Assembly (NCBI GenBank): GCA_946545505.1
Contig: CAMNNN010000103.1
Span: 1 to 5,641 of the forward strand
Source: an uncultured Clostridia bacterium
GTDB lineage: Bacteria > Bacillota > Clostridia > Saccharofermentanales > Saccharofermentanaceae
Direction of reading: 5' to 3'
Length of the DNA stretch: 5,641 bases
Position 1 is the first letter of the stretch. Each line of letters starts with the position of its first letter. Below are positions 1 to 5,641 of the stretch, piece by piece. Made by a program: the position numbers and the translations under genes. The notes under the pieces are model-generated. The model worked only from the letters and a program-made list of their open reading frames with translations. It ran no database searches and was not told where the DNA came from.

Positions 1-1108
1 TCAGGAGATGACGAGACTTCTCATCTCTTCAATTAATGATAAGAGAACTACTGCCGATACATACTCAAGAATCCCCGAGGCGCAGCTCGACGGTCTGTCA
101 TATTCGTATTTCTATGAGTATATGAATATCCTGCGTTCTGTTTCCACTCAGGACAGTAATGGCAAAGTTGTATCGTTCAGGATCTTAAGGGATGAGGAGT
201 GCCATGACCTTCTCGGCACGGATGTTAGTTCCGCTTACGGTAATATCAAAGGCGCACAGCTTCTGTATTCTTCGGAGGTTGAGTATCCGGTCTATATATT
301 CTTCAGGCAGAACAGCGACGGAACGGTATCATTGTCCCGTGACTGGATTACGTCGATCATCAACATCTACAACTACAGCAATCACTATTTCACATTGCTT
401 GATGAGAATAATGCCGACGGAGTAAAGGCTTTGCTGATGCCCGGACTTCAGAACGAAGTCTATACGGATGAGGTACTGTATGCCAAGGCTCAGCAGCTGT
501 GTGATTTCTACCGCCTGAGAGTAATGTCCGGTATTAACGAGTATGAGATCACAAGACTTGTTCCGTGGGAGCTCACGGTAAGAATCCCCGAGACCATAGC
601 CGTTGACGGCGAACTGTTCGAAGAACACAGGGTAAGCTTCTATTATGAAGAAGGAAGTTATTCGATAGACGACCGGATCTCCGTCGCTCCCGATATCAGT
701 CTTGTCTACCTCGTAAGAGGGGACGAGAGGCTTGTGCGAGTAGGAAATGAGTATACTCATGACCAGATTGCGTCGATACTCGGTGAGCCCTCTACACATA
801 CATATGACCCGACGACTAATATGATGATACTGATCTATCCCGATCTTATTCTGAGACTTGATGAAGTCGGCGGTACAGACGATGCGTGGACCGGAACCGT
901 CAGTTCGGTCAGACTTATAAGCAACTCTGTCTACAGTATCGGATACAACCTGTTTGTCGGTATGACGAGATCCCAGATCCTTCTTGCATATCCTAATGCC
1001 GATAATCAGGATTTCACGCTCCCTGTGGAAGGTTCAACAGGCACTTATAACGTTACGTTTTCTTTTGATGAGAATGATATAGTTACTTACATCAAGGTGG
1101 CAGTCTGA
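1..1108 (+). CDS. hypothetical protein, probably 5'-partial, with two C-terminal BamE-like repeats
   Basis: I do not recognise this gene. The first ATG in the window is at base 8, but the frame is already open before it. The AGGAG at 3-7 touches that ATG with no spacer, so it cannot serve it as a ribosome binding site. The true start is therefore probably upstream, and a signal peptide or membrane anchor may lie outside the window. Residue numbers below count from that ATG. Residues 25-235 are a mixed alpha/beta stretch rich in Tyr and Asp/Glu, with a segment (about 128-195) that could be an NTF2-like fold. The C-terminus seems to hold two related units, about 246-304 (VGNEYTHDQIASILGEP) and 312-366 (VGMTRSQILLAYPNAD). 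Each has a helix with a G/Y-E/N-P/A turn followed by beta strands, reminiscent of BamE/SmpA-like repeats in envelope proteins. An extracytoplasmic role is inference only. It ends in TGA, abutting the stop of the convergent phosphatase gene. Confidence 0.75.
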   Translation, partial: QEMTRLLISSINDKRTTADTYSRIPEAQLDGLSYSYFYEYMNILRSVSTQDSNGKVVSFRILRDEECHDLLGTDVSSAYGNIKGAQLLYSSEVEYPVYIFFRQNSDGTVSLSRDWITSIINIYNYSNHYFTLLDENNADGVKALLMPGLQNEVYTDEVLYAKAQQLCDFYRLRVMSGINEYEITRLVPWELTVRIPETIAVDGELFEEHRVSFYYEEGSYSIDDRISVAPDISLVYLVRGDERLVRVGNEYTHDQIASILGEPSTHTYDPTTNMMILIYPDLILRLDEVGGTDDAWTGTVSSVRLISNSVYSIGYNLFVGMTRSQILLAYPNADNQDFTLPVEGSTGTYNVTFSFDENDIVTYIKVAV

Positions 1109-1849
1109 TCAGGCCGTGATCCTTGCCTTGAGCAAATCTATCTCTTCGTCCTTCATTCCGTTCTCGCGAAGATAATCCGCGATATTAAGGTCATACTTTT
1201 CTTTAAAATAATTAAGAAGAATAACCATATTCTCAGCGTCGGACCTTAATGTATGCTTCATATTATCGACTCTGTCAGCTATGAGCGGGTCGAGGAAATG
1301 CTTTGCATATTCGTATGAGACCTTATAGTTAAGAACGATATCTTCTACGGAAGCTCCGATCAGAAGGTAAAGGATGGCACAAACCACGCCTGTTCTGTCC
1401 TTGCCGTGAGCGCAGTGGAACAGGATATAACCGTCAGTCTCCTTAATGATGATGCGGAGAATATCAACTATCTCGTGCCCTAATACCTGAACCATCATGA
1501 CATAGAATTCGCCCATGGGATGAGTCTCGAGAAACTTCATTGTGGGATCGTCCTCGGAATCCGGATCTCCTACGAAGAGGGGTATGTTATAGAAATGAGT
1601 TACTCCGTCATTGAACGGATTGCCGTAATGCTCCAGCTCCGCCTTCGATCTTAAGTCGATAACTGTACGGACGCCGAACTCCTTCATCTGTTTGTATGCT
1701 TCCTTTGATGCGAGTGAAGGTGAGCCTGAGCGTAAGAGGATCCCCTTCTTAAATACAGCTCCGTCAGAACCAGGCATTCCGCCAAGTTCCCTGCAGTTGA
1801 TCAGGTCATCAAAAAACAAGCGCTGTGCATCAGGATTATAGTTATTCAT
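1109..1849 (-). CDS. protein tyrosine / dual-specificity phosphatase (Y_phosphatase3 family)
   Basis: A cysteine-dependent phosphatase of 246 residues from the chosen start. The P-loop is H145-C146-A-H-G-K-D151-R152-T153-G154, the HCX5RTG signature: Cys146 would form the phospho-enzyme intermediate and Arg152 would bind phosphate. The K-D inside the loop is typical of the branch containing Mycobacterium PtpB and Listeria LipA, where the P-loop Asp is thought to act as general acid. Other family landmarks are NCRELGGM (18-25), LLRSGSPS (38-45) and VIDLRS (63-68). Related enzymes act on phosphotyrosine and sometimes phosphoinositides; the substrate here is unknown. No signal peptide or membrane segment is visible, so it is probably cytoplasmic. 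The start is uncertain. An ATG at 1880-1882 would add 11 residues (MSTTTCCRITP) unlike the family and would run into the -35 box of the divergent tRNA promoter. The ATG at 1847-1849 gives a more normal N-terminus. Neither has a good Shine-Dalgarno sequence. Confidence 0.9.
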   Translation of the reverse strand: MNNYNPDAQRLFFDDLINCRELGGMPGSDGAVFKKGILLRSGSPSLASKEAYKQMKEFGVRTVIDLRSKAELEHYGNPFNDGVTHFYNIPLFVGDPDSEDDPTMKFLETHPMGEFYVMMVQVLGHEIVDILRIIIKETDGYILFHCAHGKDRTGVVCAILYLLIGASVEDIVLNYKVSYEYAKHFLDPLIADRVDNMKHTLRSDAENMVILLNYFKEKYDLNIADYLRENGMKDEEIDLLKARITA

Positions 1850-1875
1850 CGGCGTTATTCTACAACAGGTCGTTG

Positions 1876-1904
1876 TTGACATTCAACCCGCCCTATACTA
1901 TTAT
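1876..1904 (+). promoter_or_regulatory. sigma-A-type promoter of the tRNA-Arg gene
   Basis: A perfect -35 box TTGACA (1876-1881) is followed by a 17-bp spacer and a near-consensus -10 box TATTAT (1899-1904). Transcription should begin about base 1911, leaving a leader of roughly 7 bases before the mature tRNA. The -35 box lies over the far upstream ATG of the divergent phosphatase gene. It is also the only recognisable promoter ahead of the cysteine hydrolase at 2051. Confidence 0.85.
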
Positions 1905-1917
1905 TAGTAGGCTTTAC

Positions 1918-1994
1918 GCGCTCGTAGCTCAACTGGATAGAGTGTCTGACTACGGATCAGAAGGCTGCGGATTCGACTTCTGCCGGGCGCGCCA
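1918..1994 (+). tRNA. tRNA-Arg (anticodon ACG)
   Basis: A complete 77-base cloverleaf. The acceptor stem GCGCTCG/CGGGCGC has one T-G wobble. The D arm is GCTC/GAGT. The anticodon stem TCTGA/TCAGA carries loop CTACGGA with anticodon ACG at 1952-1954. A 5-base variable region follows, then the T arm GCGGA/TCTGC with loop TTCGACT. Discriminator G1991 and the CCA end (1992-1994) are encoded. The anticodon and body match bacterial tRNA-Arg(ACG). In bacteria A34 of this tRNA is converted to inosine by TadA, so it can read CGU, CGC and CGA. It is a single tRNA between its own promoter and terminator. Confidence 0.97.
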
Positions 1995-2000
1995 GATGGA

Positions 2001-2033
2001 CGACCGTCGTGTATGCGACGGTCGTTTTTTATT
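2001..2033 (+). terminator. rho-independent terminator after tRNA-Arg
   Basis: CGACCGTCG (2001-2009) and CGACGGTCG (2016-2024) form a perfect 9-bp stem, extendable by A2000-T2025, around the 6-base loop TGTATG. A run of six T (2025-2030) follows, then ATT. It starts 6 bases after the tRNA CCA end. Its T-tract ends only a few bases before the Shine-Dalgarno sequence of the next gene, so it stands between the tRNA promoter and the hydrolase gene. Confidence 0.95.
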
Positions 2034-2037
2034 CATT

Positions 2038-2044
2038 AAGGAGG
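2038..2044 (+). promoter_or_regulatory. ribosome binding site that fixes the hydrolase start
   Basis: AAGGAGG lies 6 bases before the ATG at 2051. It supports that start over the in-frame ATG at 2009, which lies inside the terminator hairpin. Confidence 0.9.
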
Positions 2045-2050
2045 CCTGAG

Positions 2051-2575
2051 ATGGGTAAGCTTTTGATCGTTGTTGACATGCAAAATGACTTTGTTGACGG
2101 TGCTTTGGGCTTTGACGGAGCCGACGGCATTATTGACGGCATCGCCTCGAAGATCCGTGAGTACAAGGAAGCCGGAGATGAGGTGGTTTATACACTTGAC
2201 ACTCACTTCGAGAATTATTCCGATACCCAGGAGGGAAGAAATCTTCCCGTTCCTCACTGCATAAAGGGAAGCGAAGGCCACGATCTTGTGCCTGCACTTA
2301 AGGACCTTCTTGCTGACTGCATGTGCTTCGAGAAGCCCACTTTCGGCTCGCTTAAGCTCGGTAATTACATCAACAGCAACGAGGACAGGTATGACACCAT
2401 CGAAATATGCGGCCTTGTGTCAAATATTTGTGTCATTTCTAACGCCGTCGTAGCCAAGGCTGCTGCCCCCGAAGCCGAGATTATCGTTGATTCGGCACTT
2501 ACCGATTCATTCGATAAGAAGCTCGATGCGGAGACTTTCGATATTTTAAGGGGTATTCAGGTTACTGTACGCTGA
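2051..2575 (+). CDS. cysteine hydrolase, nicotinamidase/isochorismatase family
   Basis: A 174-residue single-domain hydrolase of the isochorismatase-like superfamily, near the usual family length. The N-terminal strand LLIVVDMQNDF supplies Asp9; Lys95 (EKPTFGS) and Cys127 (GLVSNICV) complete the expected Asp-Lys-Cys triad. Asp50, His52 (TLDTH) and His69 (VPHCIKG) sit where nicotinamidases bind their catalytic-site metal. The segment PHCIKGSEG resembles the HC.xGTxG stretch of nicotinamidases. Nicotinamide deamidation to nicotinate (NAD salvage, cytoplasmic) is therefore the best guess. Other amidases of the superfamily share this triad, so I give no gene symbol. The start is fixed by AAGGAGG at 2038-2044. 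The gene lies immediately behind the tRNA terminator with no visible promoter of its own, suggesting expression by read-through. No clear terminator follows; the tig promoter begins within 10 bases. Confidence 0.88.
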   Translation: MGKLLIVVDMQNDFVDGALGFDGADGIIDGIASKIREYKEAGDEVVYTLDTHFENYSDTQEGRNLPVPHCIKGSEGHDLVPALKDLLADCMCFEKPTFGSLKLGNYINSNEDRYDTIEICGLVSNICVISNAVVAKAAAPEAEIIVDSALTDSFDKKLDAETFDILRGIQVTVR

Positions 2576-2581
2576 TTTTTA

Positions 2582-2609
2582 TTGCACATTTTGCTTTTGC
2601 TGTGATAAA
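2582..2609 (+). promoter_or_regulatory. probable promoter of trigger factor gene
   Basis: A -35 candidate TTGCAC (2582-2587) is separated by 16 bp from GATAAA (2604-2609), which is preceded by TG one base upstream (2601-2602) as in an extended -10 element. TAAAAT at 2606-2611, with an 18-bp spacer, is an alternative -10. The spacer contains TTTTGC twice in tandem (2589-2600). The 75-base gap after the hydrolase stop offers no better candidate. Confidence 0.55.
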
Positions 2610-2650
2610 ATCTCAATTCGATTGCTTATTAATGTTTAAGGAGAATATAT

Positions 2651-3952
2651 ATGGCACAGATCGAGAAGCTTGAGCATTCAAAGGTAGCTATTAAGCTTGA
2701 GTGCGGCAAAGAGGAGTTCGACAAGGCCCTGCAGAGTTCTTATAAGAAGAATAAGAACAGATTCCAGGTTCCCGGTTTCCGTAAGGGAAAGGTTCCTTAT
2801 CAGCTCGTAGTTAAGTACTACGGAGAGGGCGTTCTTTATGAGGATGCTATCGATGAGGTTGTAAATCCTGCCTATCAGGCTGCTGTTAAGGAGAATAACC
2901 TCCAGGTTGTTTCCCGTCCTGAACTCGATGTTGAATCCATTGACGAGAACGGAATGAAGTACACACTCACAGTTACTGTTAAGCCGGAGGTTAAGCTCGG
3001 CAAGTACGAGGGTGTAGAGGCTCCTTACTTCAAGAGAGAGATTACAGACGAGACAGTAAACGCTGATATCGAGGCTATGAGAAGACGTAACTCCACACTC
3101 GAGAATGTCGAGGACCGTCCTGCCAAGGAAGGCGATACTGTTGTTATTGATTATGAAGGCTTCAAGGACGGAGTTGCTTTCGAGGGCGGTAAGGGTGAGA
3201 ACTACAGCCTCAAGCTCGGTTCCAAGTCTTTCATCCCCGGATTCGAGGATCAGGTAGCAGGCCACAACATCGGTGAGGACTTTGCTATCGAGGTTACATT
3301 CCCTGAGGATTATCACGCAGAAGAGCTTAAGGGCGCTCCTGTTACATTCAATGTAAAGATCCACAACATCAAGGAAGAGAAGATCCCTGAGCTCGATGAT
3401 GAGTTCGTAAAGGATGTTTCCGAGTTTGATACTCTCGATGAGCTCAAGGCTGATATCAGAAAGAATCAGGAAGAGGCTGCCGAGAACGAGGCTAAGAATG
3501 CTTTCCTCAACGCAGTTGTAGGTGCTGTAGCTGAGAACGCTGAAGTTGAGATTCCTGATGTAATGATCGACAATGAAGTAGAGAACATGGCTGACGAGCA
3601 GGCTTCCAGAATGAGCCAGCAGGGTATCGGCCTTGACATGTATCTTCAGTACACAGGCCAGTCCATGGAGGACTTTAAGGCAGGTATGAAGCCTATGGCT
3701 CAGATCAGAGTTAAGAGCAATCTTGTTATCGAGGCAGTTGCCAAGGAACTCAAGATGGAGGCTACTTCCGAAGAGTACGAGAAGGAACTCGAGGATATGG
3801 CTAAGGCTTACAACACAGATGTTGATAACCTTAAGAAGGCTTTCGGCGAGGAGAACCCTTATATCAAGGAGTCTATCATCAGCAGAAAGACAGTCGAGTA
3901 CCTTGCTGACAAGGCTGTTAAGACAGAACCTAAGGAAAAGAGCGAGGAGTAA
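2651..3952 (+). CDS. tig: trigger factor (ribosome-associated chaperone, peptidyl-prolyl isomerase)
   Basis: A 433-residue protein of normal trigger-factor length with all three domains. Residues 1 to about 115 form the ribosome-binding domain, with the signature GFRKGKVP at 42-49 that docks on ribosomal protein L23 near the tunnel exit. About 160-241 is the FKBP-type prolyl isomerase domain, starting GDTVVIDYEG and containing FIPGFEDQVAG and the strand VTFNVKIHNI. The remainder, from KIPELDDEFV, is the helical arm domain that cradles nascent chains. The tail is highly charged (KTEPKEKSEE). The protein acts in the cytoplasm on emerging polypeptides. The start is supported by AAGGAG at 2638-2643, 7 bases upstream. 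Codon use is strongly biased (Lys mostly AAG, Glu mostly GAG), as expected of a highly expressed gene. It has its own probable promoter and terminator. clpX follows, but not clpP, which commonly sits next to tig in Bacillota. Confidence 0.98.
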   Translation: MAQIEKLEHSKVAIKLECGKEEFDKALQSSYKKNKNRFQVPGFRKGKVPYQLVVKYYGEGVLYEDAIDEVVNPAYQAAVKENNLQVVSRPELDVESIDENGMKYTLTVTVKPEVKLGKYEGVEAPYFKREITDETVNADIEAMRRRNSTLENVEDRPAKEGDTVVIDYEGFKDGVAFEGGKGENYSLKLGSKSFIPGFEDQVAGHNIGEDFAIEVTFPEDYHAEELKGAPVTFNVKIHNIKEEKIPELDDEFVKDVSEFDTLDELKADIRKNQEEAAENEAKNAFLNAVVGAVAENAEVEIPDVMIDNEVENMADEQASRMSQQGIGLDMYLQYTGQSMEDFKAGMKPMAQIRVKSNLVIEAVAKELKMEATSEEYEKELEDMAKAYNTDVDNLKKAFGEENPYIKESIISRKTVEYLADKAVKTEPKEKSEE

Positions 3953-4020
3953 TCGCCTCGCTACGTACTCGCCGCTGCGCGCCTGCGTAAGTCCGCTCGG
4001 AACGATTATCCCGCTCTATA
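3953..4020 (+). other. GC-rich spacer between tig stop and its terminator
   Basis: This 68-base stretch has 42 G/C bases (62%), well above its neighbours, and is rich in CG dinucleotides, including GCGCGC and the palindrome TACGTA (3962-3967). No gene, ribosome binding site or promoter is recognised. The tig frame, read past its TAA, stays open for 40 codons to the TAA at 4073-4075. The codons used (CGC, GCG, CTG) do not resemble those of tig, so translation is unlikely. It may be a dispersed intergenic repeat or the 5' part of a structured 3' UTR; this is inference. Confidence 0.35.
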
Positions 4021-4049
4021 CCGCTGTCTCGTGCGAGACGGCGGTTTTT
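4021..4049 (+). terminator. rho-independent terminator after tig
   Basis: CCGCTGTCTCG (4021-4031) pairs with CGAGACGGCGG (4034-4044), with one T-G wobble. The innermost pairs must open to give a tetraloop or larger. Five T (4045-4049) follow. The strong stem and T-tract should separate tig transcription from clpX. Confidence 0.92.
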
Positions 4050-4114
4050 GTAATTTAACTATATTTTTATATTAAATATTAATGTGTTAAACTAAATTGT
4101 TAAGATGAAGCTAT
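4048..4114 (+). promoter_or_regulatory. AT-rich promoter region of clpX
   Basis: Only about 14% of bases 4045-4110 are G/C, between a terminator and the clpX ribosome binding site, so a promoter is expected here. Candidates are TTGTAA (4048-4053) with TATTAA (4070-4075, 16-bp spacer), and TTTAAC (4054-4059) with TATTAA (4077-4082, 17-bp spacer). The AT richness prevents a firm choice. I see no CIRCE inverted repeat and no CtsR-type direct repeat, so heat-shock control by HrcA or CtsR is not supported. Confidence 0.45.
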
Positions 4115-4126
4115 AAGGAGAACCAG

Positions 4127-5452
4127 ATGGCTAACATGAGATATGACGGCACAGATCGCGGAAACGGCGGAGAGATCTTAAGTTGCTCTTTCTGCGGTAA
4201 GTCCGAGTATGACGTTCCGAGACTATTCTCCGGCGTTAACTGTTACATTTGTATTGACTGTATCAGAACAGCTTACGGTATCATCTCCGAAGAGGAGAAG
4301 GTAAGGAAGAAGAAGAGGCTTAAGTCTACTAAGCCTAATAAGCTCATCACTCCTCACGATATCAAGGACAGCCTTGATCAGTATGTAATCGGTCAGGATG
4401 ATGCGAAGATCGCACTCTCCGTTGCTGTATATAACCACTACAAGAGAGTTTACGCAGATCTGAGTGATGATGATACAGAGCTTCAGAAGAGTAACATCAT
4501 GCTTCTCGGACCTACAGGTTCAGGTAAGACTCTTCTTGCCCAGACTCTCGCGAGAATTCTCGATGTTCCTTTTGCTGTAGCTGATGCTACTTCTCTTACG
4601 GAAGCAGGTTACGTTGGTGAGGATGTTGAGAATATCCTTCTCAAGCTTATTATCGCAGCGGATTATGATATCGAGCGTGCCCAGACAGGTATCATCTATA
4701 TCGATGAGATCGATAAGGTCACGAAAAAGTCCGAGAACGTTTCCATCACAAGAGACGTCAGCGGTGAAGGCGTTCAGCAGGCATTGCTCAAGATCCTTGA
4801 GGGAACAGTGGCAAGCGTTCCTCCCAAGGGGGGAAGAAAGCATCCTAACGAGGAGTGCTATTCCATTGATACGACAAATATCCTGTTTATCTGCGGCGGT
4901 GCCTTCGACGGTCTCGACGAGATAATCGCTCAGAGAGTTGCACAGAAGCAGTACGGCTTCGGTGCTGAGATCCAGTCCAAGAAGGATATGCACAGCGGTC
5001 TGTTCTACAGCCAGGTGCAGCCTATGGATCTCGTTAAGTACGGATTGATCCCCGAGTTCATCGGAAGAATCCCTGTTACTGTAGCTCTTCATAAGCTCAT
5101 GGCTGACGATCTCGTTCATGTTCTTACGGAACCTAAGAATGCCATCATTAAGCAGTATAAGAAGATGCTTAAGCTTGATGATGTTGAGCTCGAGTTCACA
5201 GATGATGCCGTTCTCGCGATCGCGAATAAGGCTATCGAGCAGAAGACCGGTGCCAGAGGACTTAGATCCATCATCGAGAGCACTATGCAGGGAGTTATGT
5301 ACAACATCCCTTCACAGAAGGATGTATCCAAGTGCATTATCGATGCAGCATGCATCACAGAGGGCAAGGAGCCCACTCTCATATTCAAGAAGAAGTCTGC
5401 TGAGAAGAGCAATAGTGCAGTTGCTACTGACAACAGGCTCGACGTAGGTTAA
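4127..5452 (+). CDS. clpX: ATP-dependent Clp protease ATP-binding subunit ClpX
   Basis: A AAA+ unfoldase of 441 residues that forms hexamers, threads substrates and feeds them to ClpP in the cytoplasm. The N-terminal zinc-binding domain has C20-X2-C23-X18-C42-X2-C45. Walker A is GPTGSGKT (128-135). The substrate-gripping pore loop is GYVG (161-164). Walker B is IIYIDEID (189-196). A second pore loop holds R237-K238-H239. The arginine finger lies in EFIGRIP (R314), and sensor 2 in GARGLRS (R380). The ClpP-docking tripeptide, usually IGF- or LGF-like, reads Y276-G277-F278 followed by GAEI. The N-terminus is slightly longer than in the Escherichia coli protein, and the C-terminal 20 residues are polar and probably disordered. 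The start is supported by AAGGAG at 4115-4120, 6 bases upstream. It has its own AT-rich promoter region and is probably co-transcribed with the ROK kinase 19 bp downstream. clpP is not in the window. Confidence 0.98.
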   Translation: MANMRYDGTDRGNGGEILSCSFCGKSEYDVPRLFSGVNCYICIDCIRTAYGIISEEEKVRKKKRLKSTKPNKLITPHDIKDSLDQYVIGQDDAKIALSVAVYNHYKRVYADLSDDDTELQKSNIMLLGPTGSGKTLLAQTLARILDVPFAVADATSLTEAGYVGEDVENILLKLIIAADYDIERAQTGIIYIDEIDKVTKKSENVSITRDVSGEGVQQALLKILEGTVASVPPKGGRKHPNEECYSIDTTNILFICGGAFDGLDEIIAQRVAQKQYGFGAEIQSKKDMHSGLFYSQVQPMDLVKYGLIPEFIGRIPVTVALHKLMADDLVHVLTEPKNAIIKQYKKMLKLDDVELEFTDDAVLAIANKAIEQKTGARGLRSIIESTMQGVMYNIPSQKDVSKCIIDAACITEGKEPTLIFKKKSAEKSNSAVATDNRLDVG

Positions 5453-5471
5453 ACAATAAGGAGGTAAGATC

Positions 5472-5641
5472 ATGCCCGCTATGTACAACATCTGTCTGGA
5501 TATCGGTGGAACAAAGATCCTCGGAGCCATCTTCGACTCCAAGAAGAATATCGTTTACCGTATCAAGAAGAAGACTAAGGCTGACGGTGAAGCTACTCAG
5601 AATGTCGAAGAGACGATCATCTCTGTTGTTGACGAGCTTAT
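5472..5641 (+). CDS. ROK-family sugar kinase / glucokinase, 3'-partial
   Basis: Only the first 56 codons are present; the window ends inside the gene. The start ATG follows AAGGAGGT (5458-5465) by 6 bases. The N-terminus MPAMYNICLDIGGTKILGAIFD carries DIGGTK, the phosphate-binding loop of ROK and hexokinase-type sugar kinases; ROK kinases usually have exactly this form followed by a hydrophobic strand. A second ATG at codon 4 is possible but further from the ribosome binding site. Glucokinase is the likeliest activity. The ROK sugar-binding and zinc motifs lie beyond the window, so the substrate cannot be judged, and a ROK-type repressor is unlikely because no helix-turn-helix precedes the kinase motif. 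The 19-bp gap to clpX suggests a shared transcript. Confidence 0.88.
   Translation, partial: MPAMYNICLDIGGTKILGAIFDSKKNIVYRIKKKTKADGEATQNVEETIISVVDEL

Noticed and set aside
1918..1994. tRNA gene as an integration site for a mobile element
   Set aside because: No integrase, no direct repeat of the tRNA 3' end, and an ordinary terminator follows directly.
1825..2049. Plus-strand open frame across the tRNA-Arg gene and its terminator
   Set aside because: It spans the tRNA promoter, a tRNA and a terminator; no ribosome binding site or protein-like pattern.
2009..2050. N-terminal extension of the cysteine hydrolase from the ATG at 2009
   Set aside because: That ATG is in the terminator hairpin without a ribosome binding site; the ATG at 2051 has AAGGAGG at ideal distance and begins the family's first strand.
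2589..2600. Tandem TTTTGC repeat in the tig promoter spacer
   Set aside because: Only two 6-base copies in an AT-rich spacer; too short to call a repeat or an operator.
2678..3364. Long open frame on the minus strand inside tig
   Set aside because: It mirrors the strongly biased codon use of tig, has no ribosome binding site, and its Leu/Ser/Val-rich translation has no recognisable motif.
3953..4126. Decayed clpP remnant between tig and clpX
   Set aside because: No reading frame on either strand shows ClpP-like residues; the space is explained by a GC-rich spacer, a terminator and an AT-rich promoter region.
4045..4126. HrcA (CIRCE) or CtsR operator ahead of clpX
   Set aside because: Neither the CIRCE inverted repeat nor the CtsR heptad direct repeat is present; the region is only AT-rich.
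4520..5119. Open frame on the minus strand inside clpX
   Set aside because: It lies wholly within the conserved AAA+ region of clpX, has no start signals and no family features.

Overview
The window looks like chromosomal DNA of a Gram-positive Clostridia-type bacterium (Bacillota). The evidence is the near-consensus AAGGAG(G) ribosome binding sites, sigma-A-like promoters, compact rho-independent terminators, a tRNA gene with encoded CCA, and the protein character of trigger factor and ClpX. The family cannot be fixed from sequence alone; an anaerobic gut or rumen clostridium is a reasonable guess. No insertion sequence, phage gene, CRISPR array or integrase is visible, and the content is mostly housekeeping.

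Left part (1-1882): a hypothetical protein, probably truncated at its 5' end by the window edge, runs rightward. It meets a leftward tyrosine/lipid-phosphatase gene (HCX5R active site, Y_phosphatase3 type) tail to tail. Their two stop codons share one TGATCA palindrome with no bases between them.

Middle (1876-2575): a strong promoter (TTGACA, 17 bp, TATTAT) drives tRNA-Arg(ACG), which ends in a clear terminator. Directly behind that terminator, with no room for another promoter, lies a nicotinamidase/isochorismatase-family cysteine hydrolase. It is probably expressed by read-through from the tRNA unit.

Right part (2582-5641): trigger factor (tig) has its own promoter and a strong terminator, preceded by an oddly GC-rich spacer. 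After an AT-rich promoter region comes clpX, then after 19 bp the start of a ROK-family sugar kinase cut by the window end. Trigger factor folds nascent chains at the ribosome, and ClpX unfolds substrates for ClpP. The clpP gene, often found between tig and clpX in Bacillota, is absent here, and the ClpP-docking tripeptide of this ClpX reads YGF rather than the usual IGF/LGF type.

I did not find a convincing new multi-gene system. The items most worth a second look are the GC-rich tig-clpX spacer, the YGF docking loop without a neighbouring clpP, the tRNA/hydrolase read-through arrangement, and the unrecognised first gene.
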